From: Rhizophagus irregularis
Taxonomy: Eukaryota > Glomeromycota > Glomeromycetes > Glomerales > Glomeraceae
Length of the DNA: 64,000 bases
Direction of reading: 5' to 3'
NCBI RefSeq assembly: GCF_026210795.1
Contig: NC_089457.1
Location: 2,418,001 to 2,482,000, forward strand
Positions 10,620-22,389 of this stretch are shown piece by piece. The position numbers were made by a program, and so were the translations under genes. Position 1 is the first letter of the stretch; each line of letters begins with the position of its first letter. The notes below the pieces were generated by a model. That model had not been told where the DNA came from. It saw only the letters and a program-made list of their open reading frames with translations, and made no database searches.

Positions 10620-12266
10620 TTATAACAATCTATAATTTCTCGAAAGCATCGTTGGTTCGATATCGGGATGAAATTCAACATGAAGATGTTCTTCTTGTTG
10701 TAGCTTGTCCCAAGTGTCATAACTAATACTTGCAGTCCCTTCAATATCTAATAATTTCAAATGATTCTTTGAATGTTTCAATATAACTTCAATATGATCA
10801 TCTTTGATAAGATTAGTTAATTTTAATTTAAGCACTTCAAGTTTTGCGCGAGATTCTTGAAAGAATTTATCAAGAGAATCATAATGAAATAACCATCTAG
10901 TAAGAACGTTCAATACGCGTAGAGAAGATGGTAAATGTTTACCAAGTATTGGAAGAAAATTATTAACATCCTCAGAAATAATATTATTATTTTCTGTTTC
11001 TGCATCTATAACCAACTTTTCAAGTTTTGTATTTGAAGATAAAATTGGTAAAAGTAATGGTAATAAATTATAATCAGGTATAATATAGGTCGAAAATTCC
11101 AACAAATTTTTACAATTTTGAGAAATTATTTCCAATAGATTAATTAATTCATGATAATTAATATCTTCGGCTCTCACATCTAATACAGTTAATCTATTAT
11201 TTGCCTGTAATATCATAAAAGTTAATAATGGAATTTGAATTTTAGATTTAAATATTTTCAAATTAAAAAGACCTCTCAAATAATAATTTCCCTCAATATT
11301 ATCATCATTAAAATTTAAAGGATGATTTGATAAATTACAATATTCAAATTTTAATGTACCCAAATTTCTCAAATTTTTAATAGATTTTATAAAATTATAA
11401 TTATCAAATTCTACAAATATAAAATATAAAATTTTAAGGGAATGATGAATTTCATTTGTTAATTCTAATATATCAAGTATACCATGTTCACCCAAACCAC
11501 CATTTCTAACATTTTTAATTATTAAAGTATTTAAATTTTTTTGTACTTGAATTAAAGTACATAAATTTTGTAATTTACCCATTTCATTAGGATATTGAAT
11601 AATATTTTTATCAATATAAATTGAAATAAGAATTTTTTCAATTTGTTTTGAAATCATTGAACAAATTAATAAAAGTTTTGGATTAAAATCTCCAATACAT
11701 TCCAATACTTTTAATTTTTTAAAACAATTATTAGCATTATTATAAGTTAATAATTCCCAATTAATCATATTACATCCATTATGAATTGAACCAAATAAAT
11801 GATTATTAAAATTAAAATTAAAGATTAATTGAGAAATTTTTGGTGAATTTTTAACGAAATGTTTTAAAAATATTATTATAATTGGTAAAGTATTTAAAAT
11901 AGAATTTTCTTCAGATGTAATTAATGACCATGATGATACACAATTAATTGCTTGTGCCACATCCAATTCTCTTAAAAATGAAACGTAATTGAATAATGAT
12001 TTCGTTGGTATTTCTTCCTCTTCTCTTTCACGTAAATTTTTAATTAATTTACGTTCTTTACTTGAAAATCCTGAAATATAAACTTCTATAAGACGTTTTG
12101 ATGGTGTATATAAATGTAATAAACTGAATGGTCGTTTCCAGAGAAATGGAATTGTTAATTGACACCAATCCCGATTTACGAGAGCGCATCTGTATAACAT
12201 TAATAAATTATTTGAATGAAATTCCAAGATTCTAAAGAGACAAAGTGATGGTAAATTTTGTGCCAT
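10620..12266 (-). CDS. F-box protein with leucine-rich C-terminal region
   Basis: A single exon of 548 residues. The N-terminus carries an F-box: LPSLCLFRILEF, LYRCALVNRDWCQLTIPFLW (about residues 5-45). The rest is rich in Leu/Asn/Ile with recurring LxxLxL patterns (LKVLECIGDFNPKLLLICS, LEKLVIDAE, LRVLNVLTRWLF, LKLLDIEGTASIS), suggesting degenerate leucine-rich repeats for substrate binding. From family knowledge it is a substrate adaptor of an SCF ubiquitin ligase binding Skp1 through the F-box; this family is greatly expanded in Rhizophagus. Start is the ATG of MAQNLPSLC, with no better upstream ATG in frame. No intron and no lesion seen. The target protein cannot be told from sequence. 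Confidence 0.85.
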   Translation of the reverse strand: MAQNLPSLCLFRILEFHSNNLLMLYRCALVNRDWCQLTIPFLWKRPFSLLHLYTPSKRLIEVYISGFSSKERKLIKNLREREEEEIPTKSLFNYVSFLRELDVAQAINCVSSWSLITSEENSILNTLPIIIIFLKHFVKNSPKISQLIFNFNFNNHLFGSIHNGCNMINWELLTYNNANNCFKKLKVLECIGDFNPKLLLICSMISKQIEKILISIYIDKNIIQYPNEMGKLQNLCTLIQVQKNLNTLIIKNVRNGGLGEHGILDILELTNEIHHSLKILYFIFVEFDNYNFIKSIKNLRNLGTLKFEYCNLSNHPLNFNDDNIEGNYYLRGLFNLKIFKSKIQIPLLTFMILQANNRLTVLDVRAEDINYHELINLLEIISQNCKNLLEFSTYIIPDYNLLPLLLPILSSNTKLEKLVIDAETENNNIISEDVNNFLPILGKHLPSSLRVLNVLTRWLFHYDSLDKFFQESRAKLEVLKLKLTNLIKDDHIEVILKHSKNHLKLLDIEGTASISYDTWDKLQQEEHLHVEFHPDIEPTMLSRNYRLL

Positions 12267-13204
12267 TTTACTATTTTTTTTTTATGGGAATAAAAATAAT
12301 ATATATATATATATATTCCTATAAAAAAAAAGAATGTTGGATATAACAAAAAAAAGAAAAATCCGAAAAAAAAAATTAAAATGGTAATATATATTTGACG
12401 CAGGGCTTTGTAATACAAATATCCTAAAACGTTATAATATTTGTTACATTCACTTTACAAAGAGAAAGATCCAAGGCCGAATAGAATGATAATCAAGTGA
12501 CATATATAAAAATTCGTGACGTGATGTAATGATGTACAGTATGTAGATTTTTATGTGATAGGTGATTACCAAAAAAAATTAGTGACTAAAAATACGCAAG
12601 CTTGACGTATCCTAACTTGATCCCCCAAAATTTTACTTTAAAAAATATAAAAAAAAATTTTTTTTCTTTTCGGCCCTATTGTTTTGAATATTTTTAAAAA
12701 CCTGCTTTTTTTGAAAAAAAAAAATATATTCCATTTTTTTTTCCGCTTTGCTATATTTATTTTATAATTTTTTTTTTTTTTTTTTTTTGCAAAGCCCTCT
12801 CCTAACTAGCTGCTGATCAAACCTTTGCAAATTTGAAATAAATAAAAAAAAAAAGAGGTAAGGTATTATTGTGTTCTATCTCTATTAAGGATTAAAACGG
12901 GAAAACAAAGAAAAAATTTTGTATAAAAACCAATAAATTTTAAATTAAAAAAAAAATTATATAATATAAATATATATAATATATTTATATATATATTGTA
13001 TATATATATAAAAAAACGTTTTATTTAAAACAAAACCTATTTGATTCCAATGATTTTTTTTCCTACTTTTTCTTCTATTTCTTATTTTTTTCGATCAACT
13101 ACAAGGTTGTAAATCGTAATTAAGTTACTCCAGAAAAGATCTTCAGTATAATCTTTCCCAGAAAAAATTCTCTCTTTCTTCCTTTAACACACTTTCTTTA
13201 AACA
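12267..13204. other. divergent intergenic region, promoter side of two genes
   Basis: Lies between the F-box gene (minus) and the Ser/Lys-rich gene (plus), so it should hold both promoters. It shows a (TA)n tract near 12300, a T run of about 20 near 12770-12788 and TA-rich palindromic stretches near 12960-13010. No coding exon supported. Confidence 0.5.
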
Positions 13205-14027
13205 ATGAGCAACGAACAAGAAATTATAAATTCCAACGGAAAATTATCTTCAATTCTTAACCCAACTCCAACTATCGATACGAGCGGTCAAGAAACTTCT
13301 CAAGAAACTCAAAATAAAGAAACGACTACAACTAACGGCAGCGGAAAAACTTCACAAAAAATCAAAAAAGAATCCAAAAATTCTAAAGAACCATCTTCTA
13401 CCAAAAACGAAGGTTCTACTACTACAAAGACTACAACGAAACAAGCGGCAACTAAAGGTTCTAAACAATCTAAAACAACTTCATCCAAAAGTTCAGCAGC
13501 AGCTTCTTCCAAAAGCAAAACTTCTAAAAGCTCACGTAAGAGACCTCTTTCCCCTTCGGATTCAGAAGAAGGAAGAGAACCTTCACAAGAGCTTGAAAGA
13601 TGTCAACATCCTAAACATGATGAATATATGAAAAATAAACCCCCTTCTTTGGTTGTTAATAATAAACGGGCCAAACTTGATAAGCCACCTAAATTAGTTG
13701 GTATGCCTAAAAGATTAGAAGGTGTATTGAATATAGATCGTGGCACTAAAATGTGCAGTCGATGTATCAATCAAACTGATAAAGACCCACAGGTAATATA
13801 TAAAAATTAGTATTACAAACATTTAATATAAACATTCTCCTTTTTCTTTTCTTGTGAACAAATCTTTTCGAGAATTATAAATTTTTTAACAAAAAAACTT
13901 GGTTTAAAAAATTCTTTCTTTCTTTTTTTTTTAATAGTATACTTCACATAAGAAGTATGTCTCACGTAAGTCTGTTTACAAGAAGAACGAACGTTCAAGG
14001 CTCATGATCGACATGACCGGTAAATAA
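13205..14027 (+). CDS. Ser/Thr/Lys-rich nuclear-type protein with CxxC, unknown function
   Basis: Two exons, 13205-13792 and 13938-14027, joined in phase (DPQ-YTSHKKY), give 225 residues. Residues 25-115 are low complexity (Thr, Ser, Lys; for example SQKIKKESKNSKEPSS, KTTTKQAATKGSKQSK, SSRKRPLSPSDSEEG), with a basic KRPLSPSDSEEG segment resembling a nuclear localisation and phosphorylation site. The second half is ordered: ERCQHPKHDEYMKNKPPSLV, KPPKLVGMPKRLEGVLN, then KMCSRCINQTDKDPQ. The CxxC plus an earlier Cys/His pair could bind a metal ion. The C-terminus is basic (SRKSVYKKNERSRLM). I do not recognise a family. It is preceded by a pyrimidine-rich leader (CTTTCTTCC) typical of a well expressed fungal promoter. 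A nuclear role is inference. Confidence 0.75.
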
Positions 14028-14432
14028 TGAGCCACGTATTCACTTTGATTTTAGCTTTACTTGTTAAGAAGCAATGGAATGATTCACAAACAAAGCCCAC
14101 TTTTAAGCTTCTGCGTAAAAATAAAAATTTTAATGAAAGAATGTTTTTTGCATCCTTTTAAATTTTTCTTCTTTTTCTACCTTTATTATATAATTCTTTT
14201 ATTATATTTTTCATTCATTTTTTTTTTACATTTATAAATATTAGAATTTGCTTATAATGCATATGAATATCAATATTCTCTTTCCTACGCTTGTATACAA
14301 TATAATAAAAACAGTATAATTACAAAAAGTCGTCACATTGTCATGTTGTATTGTTTTATCAGTGTATCAACTTTTAATAAATATGTTTGTAAGGTTAAAA
14401 TAAAAAATTATTATTTAAAATTTATTGCTGTA

Positions 14433-14463
<31 letters not shown>

Positions 14464-16143
14464 AGAATAAATTTCTAAATTTTATTTTCTCATTTATCGT
14501 CGATTGAAAGAAGAAAAAAAAGAAAGTCATGTATGCATTTATCCAACTCTGAATATGATTTCCGAATATAGGTTCATTTTATATAATCATTATCCCATTT
14601 TTTTTTTGTTTGTACTTTTATTTATTCCTTTTCGATATATATATATATATATATATATACACGTAATCATTCTTTTGTGGCACAGATTTCGTTATCTATT
14701 TCATATTTAGTGAAAAAATTTACAATGACCGTATAAAGTCATTTAAGTCCGAATGTTTTTATTTCCTTTAAACCTTATTCATATTTTTTTTTTCCTTATT
14801 ACTTTTTTACCCAGGTTTTTCCAATCGACCAGGAGAAAGTAATACTTACCATAACAAGTTAAAAAGTTATTAAAAAGGTTTCAAACCCAAATCAATAGTA
14901 AATTTGGTAATGATCCGCAATATATCATTGAAAAATAATAATATTTTATTATTTTCCGATTGGTTCATTAGTGTTTTTTTAGAAGATTGGATTGGTCTCC
15001 CTCTCTTTTTTTTTTATTATTTAATTTCTTTGTCAAAATTATTTATTCAACTTCTCATAAAATTTATTCTCATTTATTTTAAAAAAAAGATTTCAGCTTC
15101 GATAAACAATTATTATAACGATTAAACTATATCTTTCATCATTTACAACATAATTTCAAGTAATTTGAGCGATGTATGAAATGAGTAACAAAATTTGTAA
15201 AAATTGGATCAATGACAATCATTTAGGGAAGGTTATGAGTCATTCAATATTTCAATGAAATGATGTTGAATGGTGATGGACTGATGGTTGGTTATTCTTT
15301 CATTTACGGAGAAGAGGAAAACAATGAAGTGATTGGTTCATTAGATTCAAAAATTGAGAGAGAGAGAGAAAATTATATTGAGTGCATGAAAAAAAGGTAC
15401 GAAGGTTATGTATGAAGGATTTTCTTACGCACAAATTTTATTTTTTAATTTATCGCAACATACAGTATTTAAAAATGGTTTAGCTTGGTATATTTGAAAA
15501 AAATATCAAATTACCGAACGAATTCTGGATGATTTTAAGACAAATACTGGATATCAACCGGTCGAATAGAATATTTTAATCACAAATTAGTAGAATACAC
15601 CATTTTGAAGAAAACGACGATAATGGTGATAAATTTTTGATACGTTTTTCGTTATAAATATCAACTGAAATTAAAACTTAGTTTATTAGTCATATGTACG
15701 GCATTGGGCTGAAGAAAGATATCGAAAACTTTCTAACCTGATTAAAATAGTATCTACAGTATCACGTGAATATTTCATGACAAAAGTTTTCCAACAATGA
15801 ATTGCGAATATCAATTTTGTTTATCAGAGGGAAACTTATTACATATTTGTAATATGAATGCCAAAAAGAACGAACTGTATATTATTAATATTATTATATA
15901 ATGTATAGTTTACTGCAATAAGAAAATTTTTTTTTTGTAACAATAGGATTTTAATGAATACTTATCAGTATCTTATCAAATTTGACGTAATCGTAATAGT
16001 TATCACAATCACTTTTTTTTTGATTTTCTTATCCTCGAATCATATTATTTCTTCATATATATACCATATATTCATAGTTTTTATTGAAGTTTACTACGTT
16101 CCAAATTTTCCCAATAATTTCACCTTCACATTTGTTCCTTATA
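14028..16143. other. 2.1-kb intergenic region
   Basis: AT-rich. A (AAAT)n microsatellite is at about 14437-14463 and a (TA)n tract at 14636-14658. The frames at 14504, 14904 and 15954 are low complexity and look fortuitous. A stretch near 15570-15605 (ATCACAAATTAGTAGAATAC) resembles part of intron 1 of the neighbouring glycosyltransferase gene, so a small decayed repeat is shared. Confidence 0.45.
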
Positions 16144-17339
16144 ATGCCTTATTATAAATCTATAAGATCTCCTATACAATCAAAGCAAAGACCTGAATTG
16201 TTTTATTGTGCTTTAATATTCGTCGTTGCTGTATTTATATCTTTTATTCTTTTGGATTTGATTTATCCGTTTCCCGAGTCTGTCATATCAGGAGATCCTT
16301 GGTGGAAACATAATCATAGAATAACTATCGTCACAGTTATAAACAACGTAAATGACATCGATATTGCCATGGTTGATACTGAAAAAGAAGTGAATAATAA
16401 TAACATATCTACGAGTATTCGAAATAAAAAGAATTATTCTGAAAAGTATGGGTATAAATTTGTTATTAAGGGAATTGAAGATTGGGATCGAGAACCGGTA
16501 AATTAAAATAATTAAGTAATTTTTTTTGTATAAAAAGAATACCAGATTACCGGACTATTCGTATACTAATCACAAATTAATAAGATACACCATATTGATA
16601 ATGGAGATAGATTTTGGTTGATTTGGTTAATAATTTTTTTTTTCTGTTCCTTTCGTAGTCTTGGGCCAATATACCAGCTTTATTAAAAACTATGAATGAA
16701 TATCCAAACTCTGATTGGCTATGGTGGATAGATTCGGTAAGACATAACAGACTCTAACTCGATAATAAAATCTTATAAATTAATAACAATCTTTTTCATT
16801 GAATTTATCTCGATAGAATTTATTCATTTCGAATCCTTCTATTAGCCTTACATCAACTATACTTCATGATATTACATTATCACCGGAATATGATAATAAA
16901 GAAATTATAATCGGAAATGATTGTTTTGGTATTAACACAGCATCATTTCTCATACATAATTCACATTGGTCTAGAAAATTTTTGAAAACCGTTTATAATC
17001 CTAGATTATTCAAAGATTTTAAATATGAAGAAACTGTAATGCAAGCTTTGATCGATTTTGAAGACATTGAAGTGGGTTCAAGAATTTTATTTGTCCCTTT
17101 GGTAAGTTAAATTAAAAGACGTTCTTTTAAAAGGGGGTTAAGAATTAACACACATTAATATATATATATACTTTTTCTTTCAATAGAGAACTTTGAATTC
17201 TTTACCATTAAATAGTAGTTGTGGTAATGATTATCGCTATAAGTGGCATAAAGGTGATTTTGTTGTGAATTTAGCTGGATGTGAAGTACAAAAAGATTGC
17301 GAAAACCGATTCAAGGAAGTCATGGATTGCTTAAAATAA
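16144..17339 (+). CDS. GT34-family glycosyltransferase (GMA12/MNN10-like), type II membrane protein
   Basis: Four exons, 16144-16497, 16659-16736, 16817-17101 and 17187-17339, encode 289 residues. Residues 1-18 are basic and cytosolic, then one signal anchor (LFYCALIFVVAVFISFILLDL). The luminal part has the GT34 order: RITIVTVINN, KNYSEKYGYKF, SWANIPALLKTMNEYP, DWLWWIDSN, then WHKGDFVVNLAGC near the C-terminus. The family uses UDP-Gal, GDP-Man or UDP-Xyl in the Golgi to extend protein glycans or polysaccharides. The metal-binding DxD that normally follows WW is D-S-N here (residues 143-145), and the phase-0 intron falls between S and N. Start: ATG at 16144; an upstream frame extension begins only with TTG. 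Activity is uncertain because of the altered DxD. Confidence 0.85.
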
Positions 17340-17655
17340 AAAAAAAGACTAAAATATAACTAATAAAAATACAACAAGTAAAAATATAACAAGTAAAAAT
17401 ATAAATTTTCTATTTTTGTTATAGTCATAGGGTTTCATAGAACTTTATTTGGTATAATAATAATAAAATGGCACAGAAAAAATGTTTTTGTGAAACGGAT
17501 CATCACTTGATCACTTTCAGAATTTCGGATATATAAACGTAAATAAAGCTCCTGATCTTCTTTCAGTTTCTTAATTAGTTTCTTTTCTAATTTTTTTTTT
17601 TTACTCAGTAATATAAACGAAAAAATTTTTAAAATCTTTTCTAAATTCTTTCAAT
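17340..17655. promoter_or_regulatory. intergenic; promoter region of the BTB-TLDc gene
   Basis: 316 bases between two plus-strand genes. The part next to 17656 is pyrimidine-rich (TTCTTTCAGTTTCTTAATT, TCTTTTCTAAATTCTTTC), a usual leader for these genes. A short repeat ACAAGTAAAAATATAA occurs twice near 17374-17405. No TATA box stands out. Confidence 0.4.
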
Positions 17656-19347
17656 ATGGCTGAATTTTACTCGAGCCTTTCAAAGGACTTAACGATGTTA
17701 TTAACGGATACATCGGATTATAATATGATAATTACTGTAGGTGAAGAACCTGATGTAAAAAAATATCATGTTCATTCAAATATTTTAAGAGTTAGAAGTA
17801 AATATTTTTCTAAAGCCGTTAGTGCAGATTGGGCTAGAAAAGAAAATGGGATCATTTTATTTAGTAAACCAAATATTGAAAGCGATGTATTTGATATTAT
17901 ATTAAGGTGAAAATATTTATTTATTTTATTTTATTTTTTTTTTGAATGATGTTTTTTTGATAAATCTTTTTCTTTTTGATTAAAAGTTGATTACAAAAAA
18001 CAAATTCATTTTTTTATATTTTTCAGGTTCATTTATGGAGGAAAGATAAATTTTACCGATAAGATGAGTTCATCAAAAATATTTGATTGTTTAAAAGCAG
18101 CAGATGAATTATGTCTTGACGAATTTTTAGATTATGCACAAACTTGTCTTTTAGGACGTAAAGATTGGTTAAAAGAGAATTTATTTTTATTGTATCGGGA
18201 TACATTTCCACCAAGTTCTTTAACGAAATTACAAGAATATTGTATAAATCAGATTCGAAAATATCCTTTAAAATTATTTATTTCACCAGAATTTATTACA
18301 TTACCAAAAGTATGTTTAGAAGAATTGGTTCAAGATGATCTTTTAGAAATTAGTGAATTACAATTGTTCGAAAAATTAATTGAATGGGGTATAGCTAATA
18401 CAGAAGATTTAACTCAAACAAATATTAATAAATTTAGTGAAAAGGATTGTGCTTCATTATCTCTTACACTTGATAAATTACTTAAACATATTAGATTTTA
18501 TCATATGGAGAGTAATGATTTTTATTTAAGAGTTACACCATTAAAAGCGGTATTGGGAACGAACTTTTATGATGAAATGGAAGTTTATCATAATAAATCA
18601 ACGACAACTTCTACAAATGGAACCTCTATTCCTAAACCAAAAAAATTCATTAATTTATTACCAAATCGTGGAGCGATAATATCTAAAATAATGAATTTAC
18701 AACAAGGAGCAATAATTTCAAGTTGGATCGATAGAAAAGATATAGGACAAACAGATAATGTTTATTATACTACGGAAAATAATCCTTATAATTTCAAATT
18801 ATTATTAAGAGGTAGTAAAGATGGTTTTTCATCTTCTACTTTTCATAGTAAGGTTAAAAAATGTAGAAGTACCGTCACACTATTTAAATTAAAAAATCAT
18901 GATGATTTTTTTATTGGTGGATATAATCCGGACGAATGGGATGCTCCTTATTGGCCTAAATTTAAACATAATGGTAACGCATTTTTATTTAGTTTTTCTT
19001 CAGATGGAAGTACTAATAATAATAATCAACGAGATGAAATTCAACCCGAAAATGTGATTACTGATAAACAAGGAAGAATAGCGAGAATAAAAAAAGATGA
19101 AGAGAAATTTGCTTTAAATTTATGGAGAAGTACCGGTCCAAGTTTTGGTAAATTTGATATTTTAATGCAAACTGGTGGGATTAGACTTAAACATAATAGT
19201 TATGTTCCAAATGTTATACCTTTACAAGATGGTGAGAATTATAAAATTGAAGAATATGAAGTATTTGAGGTTACTCAAAAAGTTGATGATAGTGGAGGAG
19301 AAAAAGATAGGGAAACTAATGATGTGGTTGTTGAAATACATGAATAA
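17656..19347 (+). CDS. BTB-BACK-TLDc domain protein
   Basis: Two exons, 17656-17906 and 18027-19347, encode 523 residues; the junction restores R-F-I-Y-G-G in the BTB domain. Domains: BTB about 1-120 (MIITVGEE, YHVHSNILRVRSKYF, FIYGG); BACK about 125-235 (AADELCLDEFLDYAQTCLL, LYRDTFPPSSL); TLDc about 270-505 (GAIISSWIDRKD, FKLLLRGSKDGFSSSTFHSK, TVTLFKLKNHDDFFIGGYNP, NAFLFSFSSDG). BTB-BACK proteins usually serve as CUL3 ubiquitin-ligase adaptors; TLDc domains are linked to oxidative stress and V-ATPase binding. This architecture is greatly expanded in Rhizophagus. The C-terminal 30 residues are acidic and low complexity. No lesion seen. Function beyond the domain level is not known. Confidence 0.9.
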
Positions 19348-19991
19348 CGAGATAGCCAGTAAGTGAAGTGTCATTATAGAGTACAGTATTTTATTTGTGT
19401 TTGTATTTTATTTTGTATTTTATCGTTTTATATATGTATAAAAATATATATTACTACCACCTTTTTTTATTAATGTCATTAATTAGATGTTCTCAATCAA
19501 TTTTTAGAATAATTAATCAAGTTTTTTTAATTGTATATTATGTAAATCTATTCATTCTAATGTCTAAGATGTATCTTAAAAAAAATAAATAAATTAAATC
19601 TATCGAATAATCGCGTTGTAATTACAAATTAATTTTTATGGCGTAGAATTATCAAAACATCTTGATCTTCAAGTATGATCAGCTTCATTCGGTAGGGCTT
19701 TCTTTTGTCGTTAGCTGTACGGCTTTTTTTGATTAAATTATCATAATTTTTTATGATGTTCTTTGTTCATCGTAAGCGTTTTTTATTCAAGCATCATCCA
19801 ATTCACAATTTTACCAACAAATCAAATTTATTCTCATTGTAAAGTAAATACTTTGGAATCTACGGCGCTAAATCTATTAAATTATAATCGTGGTTGAATC
19901 TACACTCTACAGTAATCTTGAAATTCTCGCGTCTCTCTGTGGATATATTATACAGTATATCAATCAGTTGTTTTAGGTGCCGGTCCTGCCG
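19348..19991. other. intergenic between convergent genes
   Basis: 3' flanks of the BTB-TLDc gene and the small minus-strand gene. The frames at 19175, 19395 and 19894 are fortuitous. If the small gene uses the optional intron described there, its last exon would lie around 19860-19936. Confidence 0.4.
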
Positions 19992-20234
19992 TCAACAAAA
20001 ACCTGGATCTCTTGAAAGTTTTAATCGATTCCAAACTCTATTAAAGCACGCTAAACATAATATTACTATAATAATTAAAGAAGTTATTAATGCTGCTATA
20101 ATGAAAGGTTGATATTTACGAAATTGTTCATATTGATCTTCGCTTTTAACAACATTGATATTTAATAAAACTATTAATAGTATATATGTGGAATTATTAA
20201 GAGGATTTTTTTGAATTTTTTTAATTTTATTCAT
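19992..20234 (-). CDS. small single-pass membrane protein, hypothetical
   Basis: Read from the ATG at 20234 (an upstream TTG-started extension is not needed) this gives 80 residues. It has a hydrophobic N-terminal segment resembling a signal peptide (TYILLIVLLNINVVKS, cleavage possible before EDQYEQF), a luminal stub, a transmembrane helix (FIIAALITSLIIIVILCLACF) and a basic tail NRVWNRLKLSRDPGFC. A 66-nt intron (20002 to 19937, donor GTTTTTG, acceptor CCACAG) could replace the last four residues by a longer tail, but the donor is weak. No family recognised. Topology suggests a type I membrane protein of the secretory pathway. Confidence 0.55.
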   Translation of the reverse strand: MNKIKKIQKNPLNNSTYILLIVLLNINVVKSEDQYEQFRKYQPFIIAALITSLIIIVILCLACFNRVWNRLKLSRDPGFC

Positions 20235-20261
20235 GGTTTTTTTACTTTTAACAAGACTCAA

Positions 20262-21303
20262 ATAAAAAAAAGAGATGATTTGTTTTTTTTTTTGAAAAAA
20301 AAATATTTTTGACGTTCAAATCCTTTATATATATTTTTCTTTTAAAAAAAAAAAAAAAATTACAAATAGATTTTCATTAATTTTCATAAAAAAAAAAAAT
20401 TAAATTATTATTAATTAACCGAAATGAAACTGCAATTAGTAAATCTTTTTTTAAATCTTTTATAGCGTATATATTACAATTATTATAATATTATAAGGTG
20501 TCCTAAATACCAGTTCTTTCTTTCAATCGTAATTATATTCTAACGATAATGGATTAAATGGATTGATTAAATAACGATAATGATGTTATACCAAGGTAAA
20601 ATGCATCTTTATATTTTATTGTCTTAAATTGTTAAGAACCAATTTAGTCTGATCGTCCTAAAAAAATTGTTACATTTATTAATAATTGTTATTATTAATA
20701 TATATATTTGGTCATTATGGTAATTACATGGAGGAGAAAGAATACAAAGTATTTTAAACCATGAATTAACTGTCCTAATAATAACTGCTCGACAAGGGTT
20801 GCCCTTCGTTATGTGTTTTCTTTGTTCGAAATAAAAAAGAAAATTTTATAATATATAGTACAATTAAATCGTGTAATCTTTGGGCAAATTTCTTTATCCT
20901 AAACCCTATATAAATAAGTTTTTTACAGAGTGATCGTCACGTGATTAATACAGTTGCGGTCTAGGATAAGAACCTGAACCTCTGGTCTATTTTAAGGACA
21001 CTTGATCAGAACTCGTGACGTCCAAAATATTCTCGACCACGTGACTTGAGGTATGCCCGCCAGGAAATAATTATATTATGTATGTTTTTGGGTTCAATTT
21101 CACAATAATTTTTTTTATAACATGCTTTTTTTTAACGGTTGGTCACATAGAACTGTGAGATTTAATTATTATTTTACAAAAAAATTGGGATGTCCACTAC
21201 TTAATGCATCCTGTTAGTTTTGCTAGTGTATATAGGAAGGACGTAGAAACTTTTCAAGTATCGATATTTATATAATCATTTATGTACTGTATTGCCAGTT
21301 TTT
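20262..21303. other. gene-poor AT-rich region
   Basis: No coding signal. Contains the promoter side of the small minus-strand gene, long A and T runs at 20341-20400, and several CACGTG-type sites near 20938 and 21039. Confidence 0.4.
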
Positions 21304-21624
21304 CGGTCTTATTTATCCTGGCCGGTCTTTGGAAAAGTAACAAAGTTTGTACCTTTAGAATTTTGTGTCATAGTAGACCAAAGACCGTCAAGTTGCAAAA
21401 TTTGGGCCCAGTCCTACTTTTTCTAAGACCAATATCGGATAAAATGTTAAAAGACCGGGTAAAAAAATGTTTTTTTCCTTAGATTCTTCTTGATTAAGAC
21501 CAAATTTTATCGTTTTTTGCCCTCAATCTATCCTATTGTGCCACAAAATTTTAAGGCGTAGTTGTTGCTACTTTTTCAAATATTCCAAAGACCAGCAAAG
21601 GACCGGGCAGGACCAATAGGACCG
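21304..21624. mobile_element. MITE-like element with diverged terminal inverted repeats
   Basis: The left side (CGGTCTTATTTATCCTGGCC, then GGTCTTTGGAA, then AGAATTTTGTG) is matched in inverted order on the right (CCACAAAATTTTAAGG, then TTCCAAAGACC, then GGACCGGGCAGGACCAATAG). The arms are about 65-85 bp with gaps. No coding capacity; the frames at 21282 and 21568 lie across the repeat. Superfamily unclear and no target duplication identified. Confidence 0.5.
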
Positions 21625-22389
21625 CGATAACATCTTTATTTTAGTGCCTTTAACGATTAATCCGCATGTGAACGGAAGAGTAGTATTAGAAATATGTTGT
21701 AGTATCAAAAAGCTACTTAAGTGGACTACCCTAAATGATAAAACAATATTACGCGAACGCTGAAATGGCAATTGAGATGTATTTTAATACATTATATCCT
21801 TAGAGAGGAAAGAAACATTCTTTTAAATGACTGACGATTTCAAGTAGAACTATATATTTTGTGAACTTGGATAAAAACGATTATTTATACATAATTATAT
21901 CGTTCTTAATGATTTTCCGGTAACATCATGTTTTTTCCACCAAATCCAAGTATATGATTAAGACATGGCATCATTTCTGACCTCAGGAGTGAGTGCTGCT
22001 GCCTAACGCCCGCTTAAACAAACGGCCTAAACTGGTAGACTAATTTCAATTTTGGCTTCGCCTAAAATTTGGCCGATATCTTATAAAAGCATTTTGGTAG
22101 TGCAATTGGATGGAAATTGGGTATTATATAGTAAGTCTAATTTATCAATAACGTGAATATATTTAAGTAAAAAACTTTCAGAATGAGTTGGAATTTTGCA
22201 AAGACTCGATCCAGCTCACTGGTCGGCTGATCAGTCGCGTACTTCACAGTCTTTACGAATTTCTTCAGACGATTTGAAAAAAATCTCTCGTCTTATTCAT
22301 TAAATGAATTTCATAAAAAAATATGAAAAATTTCTTATAAATATAACAGATAATTCATATTTTGGTTACATTCGTTTAGTAATAGCCAT
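21625..22389. other. gene-poor region
   Basis: No supported gene. The less AT-rich patch 21985-22090 (GCTGCTGCCTAACGCCCGC) may be the end of an old insertion. Confidence 0.35.

Noticed and set aside
16084-16143. 20-residue N-terminal extension of the GT34 gene
   Set aside because: It would start with TTG; the ATG at 16144 gives a typical type II membrane protein N-terminus.
19395-19592. 65-residue ORF downstream of the BTB-TLDc gene
   Set aside because: Low-complexity Leu/Ile/Tyr translation of AT-rich 3' flank; no family character.
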